Part shown: in pieces, positions 57,091 through 64,000 of the stretch
Layout of the letters: each line of letters opens with the position of its first letter
Position numbering within the stretch: the first letter of the stretch is position 1
Source: Mesostigma viride
Taxonomy: Eukaryota > Streptophyta > Mesostigmatophyceae > Mesostigmatales > Mesostigmataceae
Length of the DNA stretch: 64,000 bases
Direction: 5' to 3'
NCBI GenBank assembly: GCA_009746045.1
Contig: RPFO01000310.1
Span: 3,290,600 to 3,354,599, forward strand
Translations under genes and position numbers: made by a program
Notes under the pieces: generated by a model
Told to the model about the DNA's origin: nothing
Seen by the model: the letters and a program-made list of their open reading frames with translations, nothing else
The model's database searches: none

Positions 57091-60000
57091 TCACGACAAA
57101 ACCTGCAGTAGCTCGGCACTGAGGCTGAAAGAGCGCGCTTCCGTAATGCGGACCTTGACCATCTTGCCGACCAGATCAGCACCGCCGTCGAAGAAGGTCA
57201 CTCGGTTGTTTTCGATGCGGCCAGTCACCTGCAGAAAAAGATGTACGTGATCCAATTGAGAGTGGTAGAATGACAGAAGTTGGAGGCATGTAGAAGCGAT
57301 GAATGCAAACCATGACATCACAGATTGGAGATAAAACAAGAGAAGTCACACCAAAGAAGGCAATAGAGGCGAGACACCACCCATGCGAGAGCACCTGGGG
57401 CTGCCCGCACCAGGGAGACGGCATTTCCATTCCCAAACCACACTTTTTACATAGCGTAGCCCGCTCACATGTAGCCAGCTTCATAGAACTCCTGGGGACC
57501 CACACAGCTCAAGCAAGTTACCCTAGCCGCCTCATCTGCATACCACGATCCTCATGACATACAAGCGACATGGAAAATCCAAATAGACCACACACGCCTT
57601 ATAGCAACCAACTGGTGACCTAGAACGGAATGGGCAAACACAATCAACAAATTACAACCAAAGGAATTGTAGCGCAACTGAATGCCTGGTGCGGTGCGCG
57701 TACCTGCTCTGGCCGCTTCGGGTTGATGCCCTCCACCAGCACCACCTCCTCCCGCCCCAGGTAGCGCTGCGACCGCTTGAAGGCCACGTCCAGCACCACC
57801 CTGAGGGCGCCGCCAGGGGGGTGCAACCACACAGCAAGTGCGGACACGCAGATGGTAAGAATCGCGCCAGCCCGGGCAGGGTGCACTAGAGCCATGGATG
57901 GACCTCAGCTACCAGAGCCATGAATGGACTGCAGCTACCAGAGCCATGGTTGGACGGCAGCTAGCTACTATGAACCCTGGAAACAATACACACTTGCACA
58001 GAGGGCTACTGCTGCACTGACTGGGATTATCAGGGCAATAGCCTGGCGCAGGTTTATAGCACCCAATCCAATTTGAATACAGTGAAAATCACTGTAGACA
58101 ACTTTGGGCACATGCACAGGAACACAAAGTACGGCCAAGTGACCAAATGCATGGCGTGTGCAGGGGCCAACTGTGGGGAAGGGGAACGAAGGCAGATGCG
58201 GTCTTATCCATGGAGCAACACACACTTATAATCCGCTCCAGAAAGATGCATCGCAGATTCTGCCAGGCACGTGTCAGCTGGCTAATCCATGGATTTTTGG
58301 AGGGAAAAGTTTAAGTGGTAGTAGTGCCATGCTCACTCACCGGTTGATGCGCTGCAGCCGGTCTTCCTTGATGAGGTCAGCAATCTGGCGATGACCGATG
58401 GCGTCAAAACCAACCACCATCCAGCGACGGTCCAACATGACAGGCCCACCCATGCCATGGCGGGCATAGGCATGAAAAAAAGTTTGATGGATCATGATAG
58501 CATGGGCATCAAACCAGGCGATGGACGGTGCAGTTTGGAAACAACACAAACTACAGCATTCAAACACGGTGTCCAACACCGTGGAGCGCGCCCCCACCTG
58601 GTCCTCGCGCTCCGCTGCGGGTGTGTTGGGGCGCGGTGAGTAGGCGGCCGTGTTGACCATGTCCAGCTGCAGCTCTGCTCGCACACGGCACAAGTGGGGT
58701 CAGCGGCCATGCCACAAAGCAGCGATGCGCACAGCGCAGGGGGGCAGGGCATGCGATAAAAAGGGGCACACGGGCCATGCATGAGGTAAGTTTGTTGAAC
58801 ACAGACGGCATGGCGAGGGCAGCGCGGGGGCCCATGACATGACGCCATGAATGCATTAATAAGCACGTGACTGCGTCACGTGAGTGCCAATACAGAGTAA
58901 AGGAACCTTCAACCCTAGCTTCTCTCACTGCCACAAGTGGGCAGGCCACAGAGTGCTCTCTCCACAGAATGGTGCCGGGGCGCAACACTGTGGGTGCAAT
59001 GACGCCATGGCGCATATAATCCGCATGCACACCTGCACAGAGAATAAGGTGCGAGCCGGGGACCAGCAAAAGCAACGGCGCTGTGCTCATGAAAGGCAGC
59101 CTGTGTGACACTTGTATATGATTCATGTTCTCAAGCCTTCTCCTGCGTTCGTGGCAAATTCCAACATGACTAGATGCACAGGGCATCACGCTGTCATCAC
59201 AAAAGCCACCGCAAAGGCATTTCTCGTCACGACCCAAACACCTGCCCAGTGTGCCCTAGTGCCAGAACAGCAGACACGAGAACTCGGTAGCTTGGCTAGT
59301 AGTAGCTAAAACTAGTTACTGCGCAAAAGCTGGGCTCCCATGCCTCGGTTAACGGCGGCCCCATCCCAGCAGTAGTCCCGCAAGCATGGCACTGAGTCGA
59401 CTAAATAGCAACGGAGACATGATAACATTATGTAAGCTCAGCGCCAAGAAACTACCAGAAGTAGGTCAACGGGCATGGCTAGGTAGATAGCCAGGCATCG
59501 CTAGGTAGATACCCAGGCCTGGCTAGATAGATAGCCAGGCATGGCGAGCTGCTACCCACAGGGCAAACGCGAAGCCGCCTGCCTTACATATTTATGGTCC
59601 ACCAGGCAGAGTGGACACAGCTGACATCCACCAGGACATGACAAGGCCGGACAGGCATGATCTGGTTCTCTTACTGCTGGCAACATTTCATTACTATCAC
59701 TCCCTGCTGTCAGCCCTCTAGGCGCGATGATCAGGAGAATCCCCTCCCATCCAGCCATTCGCTCGTGTGGCACATCATGCATTGTGTCTCTGGCATGCCG
59801 GCTGGCCCACCTACCTTCAATCAGGTTGACCGTGCGCATGAATTGCTCCTCAGTCTCGCCTGGTGGGGTATGAGCACACATGGTGAGGGGAGAGGACAGA
59901 GAAGGGGATGGTGAGGAGGGGGCATACAATAAGAGAGTCTGCAAATGGCCTTGCAATGGCATGCGTGTGCAAGTAACCAACCACGTCGGCACACCTCTGG

Positions 60001-63000
60001 AGTGTTTGATCGCATACTGCATCCATCTCTTTCGCAATCACTTTGTTGATTTCTGAATTAAAATCAGACAGGACTGAACTCCTCCGCCCTTCTCAAAGGT
60101 GTGTCCAAAATAGCGCACATGCCCCCCCGAACAGATCACACGACCCGCTACACAGGCACACAGACACACAGGCACACTTGAAGACAAGCAAACACAGAAC
60201 GTTGAAGGAGGACAGAGGCCCTCTACGTGAAGAGGCCTGTGCCACGATCCCACACAAAGAGATAAATAGCTCAAAAATATTGACAGGCAAGGAGATCATT
60301 CCGGTCGGGACATGGCAAGGGGGCGCACTTTGATGGACCAGACATCAACAGAAGGCTTGATAAAAAGAAAATGGCATCGCATATCTACAATCTAACATCC
60401 ACTATACTGGGTGGCTGAAGGCAAAATGAACGACGCGTTGACTTCCATGCACAGAGAGAACTTGCAGCACAGCAGCGCAGAAGGTTGGAAACCCTTATCG
60501 CCTGGTTCCATTTCGCCGTACCCCTTACCCATTTCATACCCCTTCTTTGAGGAGGGTTCCCCTGACAAACCTGAGTCCTCAAAGCTGTCCCAACTGCCCA
60601 AGCCCCCGTCGAGCCGCGATCCAACTTCCCAAGCCCCTGTCGAGCCGCTACCCAACTGCCCGAGCCCCTGTCGAGCCGCTATCCAACTTCCCAAGCCCCC
60701 GTCGAGCCGCTATCCAACTGCCCAAGCCCCTGTCGAGCCGCTATCCAACTGTTCAAGCCCCACTCGAGCCGCAATCCAACTGCCCAAGCCCCTGTCGAGC
60801 CGCTATCCAACTGCCCAAGCCCCTGTCGAGCCGCTATCCAACCGTTCAAGCCCCACTCGAGCCGCAATCCAACTGCCCGAGCCCCTGTCGAGCCGCTATC
60901 CAACTGGCCAAGCCTCTGTCGAGCCGCTATCCACCTGTCATGATCCAACGGCTAGTCTCCGCCTCCCCCCCTACCTGGGAATCCCACGATTGCGTCGGCG
61001 CTGATGGCAGCGTCGGGCATGTAGTGCCGTATCATGTGGACCACGCGGCGGTAGCGGTCCGCCGTGTAGCCGCGCTTCATCTCCTGCGGACGCCAGCAGA
61101 ACGAGGGGATCCACACAACGATAGATGTGGACATGATAATACCCTATGATGGTTAGATATTCCCTATGGTAAAACGTTGATATGTAAGACCCGCCACCGC
61201 CGTCGCCACAGCCATCGCTACTGCCCCCTCTGAACCACGTTCTCCTTCCCTCCCTCCCCCCCCCTCCCCCCCCCACCATAGTCGGGGTTACAGATGATAC
61301 GACGAGCTCGCCGCCCAGGCTGGTCTGACGTGTCACAAGGGAGATGCAAAAGCATGGAAAACGTAGCAGGCTTGGGACAACAAGCAGGTTCCATTAAAAA
61401 AATGTGGGCGGCACTTTAAAAAAAAAAAAATCATGGGGGGGGAGGGGAGGGGAAAGGATTTTATGGCCGGAGGCCATGCTTCTGCCTGGGAGCACTGGCA
61501 CCATACACTGGCGCCCGTATACTTAACAACTAACAATCTGATGTAATTTCCAACAACGTCCAGCCTGTTCAGGAGAGCATGACCCATGCACGCAAATACG
61601 GATGCACCCGGGAAACAAACCCAGGGCACATAGGGTGGCCATGCCCGGGGACGCATGCCAGCACATCATCGGCACACAGGCAGCATTGTTATTCCAACAG
61701 ATGCAAAACCACGTGCATGCGGCTCACATCATGCTGTCAGGTACAGAAAAAACCGTACACTTTGGGTAGGACACAGTAAGGGATGTGCGGCAGCCGCGCA
61801 AGCGGACAGTCTCTCAACGCGTCCAAGCCCACCAGCTCAACGCCATCAGCCATCAAGGCTTGCCCTGCCCCATCGAGCGTTCCGCTCACCCGCAGGATGT
61901 CGTCGTCGCCTGACTGGAAGGGGACGTGGAAGAACTGGCACACGTTGGGCAGCTCCGCACACGCCTTGATGAGCCGCTCGGTGAAGTAGCGCGGCTGGTG
62001 ATGGCGGATGACAGTGGACAAGGGGGGCGGGATGGCGGATGACAGTTGACAAGGGGGACACGCACGACCATTGACAAGCGGGGGGGCACACGCCGTGGAG
62101 GGACATGGAAATCCACCACAGAGGCGGTCGACAGCATTAGCACGGCGAGCGAGCTGTAGCCGGTAGCGTTTCTATGAGCTACTTGCTTGCACCGCACTGC
62201 CAGGAGTGAGGCGCCATCCACATGAGATGCCACAGGGGGGCCCCTCCCAACGGAAGCATCTATGAGGCCATATCACTCCATATTGATGGCATGCCTCGCT
62301 GGCCCCAGCCGTAAAAGTTATGCGTGCACATAAATACGGTGGGTACCGGATAAAGCATTTTAGGATAGGCTTCGAAGCAGCTTGGAAAGTAGCAGAAGAG
62401 GAATGTGCGAGACAGTATGGGCCCTCTGCGAGTATTATATTTCCTCGCAGCGAGCATGGAAGAAGTCTCACCCACACAAGTGGTCGCTCTGGGCCGCCAT
62501 GAGCACTGCACCCGCCACCGCAGACGCAGGCGGGTGAGGGACTCTAGAATGGCGGCCAGGCACCTACCACAGAGAAAGAAGACTGCGAGCCCAATTTAAA
62601 TGATTGACGGCAGCATCAGTATCCATGGAGGATATATATAAAGCGTGAGGGGGGGAGAGATGGGGTTGTAGCTATCTACTACGCGGTAATAGCATCACGT
62701 GGCGGGTGGGTTTATCTATATTACTACTTTCTATGCTTGCATGGGTCATGATGGAGAGGTGGAGCTGCATGGATACGCTCAAGATTGCAGAGCTTCGGTA
62801 GAGGCAACCACAGCGCCCATCGTACCAGGCGTTGACCCCCTCCCATCATGGCCCAGACAACGTCCTGGCCCAGACGCAATGATCCATGCACAAAAGATGG
62901 TTCACTTGTTCAGCATGTGCACACATCCATGACTACTTATTTTGGCCGTACATGGTCCCCTCCTTCACGCACAGGTATACACCATATTTACAATACAGTA

Positions 63001-63283
63001 AAAAATCACATGTACAAGGGAAGTGACAACCCCTTCCTCCGCAAGGTCATCACACAAGCCCTCTACTACAAGCAAATAAGCCGTGTGTTACTATTACAAG
63101 ACCTCTACATGACGCACATGGGATGTGGCGAAGCGCAGCCGCTCTAGCCCCGGCACGTCCGCCACATAGTGCAGCAGGTCCGTGAACGTCCACAGGCGGC
63201 GGCCCGAGCCATCCGGCGCAAATCCTGGCAGGTCGCGCCCATAGGCATCTATGTTCTGGCCCAGCAGCGTCACCTCCTTGTAG
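57091..63283 (-). CDS. miaB: tRNA 2-methylthio-N6-isopentenyladenosine synthase, plastid/cyanobacterial type (5' part missing)
   Basis: Radical-SAM methylthiotransferase adding the 2-methylthio group to i6A37 of tRNAs; plastid location is likely. The exons are complement(57091..57228, 57704..57800, 58341..58384, 58598..58674, 59815..59859, 60975..61083, 61890..61994, 63118..63283), all GT-AG with matching phases, giving 259 residues. Visible in order: [110 protein letters not shown] and a C-terminal TRAM domain ([20 protein letters not shown], then [14 protein letters not shown]). The N-terminal UPF0004 domain and the CxxxCxxC iron-sulfur motif must lie in exons beyond 64000. The wording is closest to cyanobacterial MiaB rather than CDKAL1. 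Introns hold a 31-bp repeat and other tandem arrays. Confidence 0.93.
59470..59545. repeat. Short tandem repeat (about 22-24 bp) in a miaB intron
   Basis: About three units containing GGCTAGGTAGATAGCCAGGC with small changes. Confidence 0.75.
60591..60945. repeat. 31-bp minisatellite in a miaB intron
   Basis: About 11 units containing CCCCTGTCGAGCCGCTATCC. Because 31 is not a multiple of three, each open frame cycles through all three translations. The array ends 30 bp from the donor side of the exon at 60975-61083. Confidence 0.95.
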
Positions 63284-63372
63284 CTGCCAGCACACGGCAC
63301 ACCGCACAAACACCGCCACCGTAGTGGGCAAGGGGGTGAGTGACTGAGGATGAGTAGGTGTGAGTGAGTGTG

Positions 63373-63514
<142 letters not shown>

Positions 63515-63529
63515 TGTGTGTGTGTGTGT

Positions 63530-63930
63530 TGATTAAATTAAATTAAATTAAATTATAACATATCTCCGTTGGGATTACATGTAGCATACATCCCTGAGAA
63601 GGGGCATATGACTTTTAATACATTCTGGGCTACTTCCTGCCGGGGTAGGGTGTAAACTACACCTGCTCTGGGTGCACAAAGTGCACCTGCACCACTATGT
63701 ATTCCAGCACCTACGGCGCGGACATAGGTTGGAAGATCATCATGTCTAAACAATGGCTAGGGCATGGCTTCTCAGCAGAGAGTAGCTCTCTGATTAGGCG
63801 GAGCTTGGCTTAATTCTCAATGCATCATCATTGGGGAGTCCCATTTTAGGCGCACATGCGCGTAGCCGTGAGCCACGTGCTAGGCTAGGCCTGATTAATC
63901 TACACTACTGTTATATATTCCGGTGTGTTG
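63530..63930 (-). mobile_element. Inverted copy of the ORF1-only element 3' UTR
   Basis: The (AAATT)n tail at 63532-63556 and hairpin (TCTCCGTTGGGA) are followed by the reverse complement of the 55840-56250 3' UTR (GCACATGCGCGTAGCC; CTAGGCTAGGC). The ORF1 stop region would be near 63930, and matching stops about there. Probably inside a 5' intron of miaB. Confidence 0.75.
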
Positions 63931-64000
63931 ATGGCTAGGTGAATCCATGAACAAATGTGTGCATGTGTGGTGGTGTATGGGATAAACACGGGGCCGAGTC

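Overview
The window is nuclear DNA of a photosynthetic eukaryote, most likely a green alga (Chlorophyta). Its genes are split by many GT-AG introns. It carries a plastid/cyanobacterial-type tRNA methylthiotransferase and a Golgi-type membrane-anchored UDP-xylose synthase. It also carries a cell-surface protein with a long Ser-Pro-rich linker of the kind common in volvocine and related algae, and it is rich in non-LTR retroelements and tandem repeats. The species cannot be named from the sequence.

Layout: 1-1202 (-) is a broken LTR-retrotransposon Gag. 3546-7305 (-) is UDP-xylose synthase in five exons. 7972-11868 (+) is splicing factor SF3A1 in two exons, divergent from it across 666 bp. 11869-30367 is a repeat-rich stretch: reverse-transcriptase (RT) element copies, ORF1-only retroelements, a 653-bp TTAA-flanked foldback, a 3.48-kb terminal-inverted-repeat element and microsatellites. 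30368-52089 (+) is one very large gene with at least 17 exons and about 3,990 codons. It encodes a polytopic membrane protein with an extracellular region, a Pro-rich linker, Ig-like repeats, a TRP-like transmembrane core and an 1,881-codon disordered tail. 52090-57090 is again retroelement debris with one long ORF1 copy. 57091-63283 (-) holds the 3' eight exons of MiaB; its 5' part lies beyond the right edge, and another retroelement end (63530-63930) sits in the intron there.

Exon joins for the four host genes were derived by hand from GT/AG sites and phase. All internal phases agree, and the joined lengths are multiples of three: UXS 417 aa, SF3A1 902 aa, visible MiaB 259 aa, and visible TRP-like protein 3,986 aa if the first donor of exon 13 is used.

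The genes are unrelated housekeeping or surface functions and show no operon-like logic. The most unusual features are four. (1) An exon end with its splice donor is tandemly amplified nine times at exactly 42 bp inside the TRP-like gene. (2) A 3'-terminal hairpin (CTCCC-CAAC-GGGAG or CTCC-CAAC-GGAG) is shared by several otherwise different retroelement families. (3) A family of retroelements carries an L1-type ORF1 but no ORF2. (4) One RT element was hit by three later insertions, each with a readable target-site duplication.
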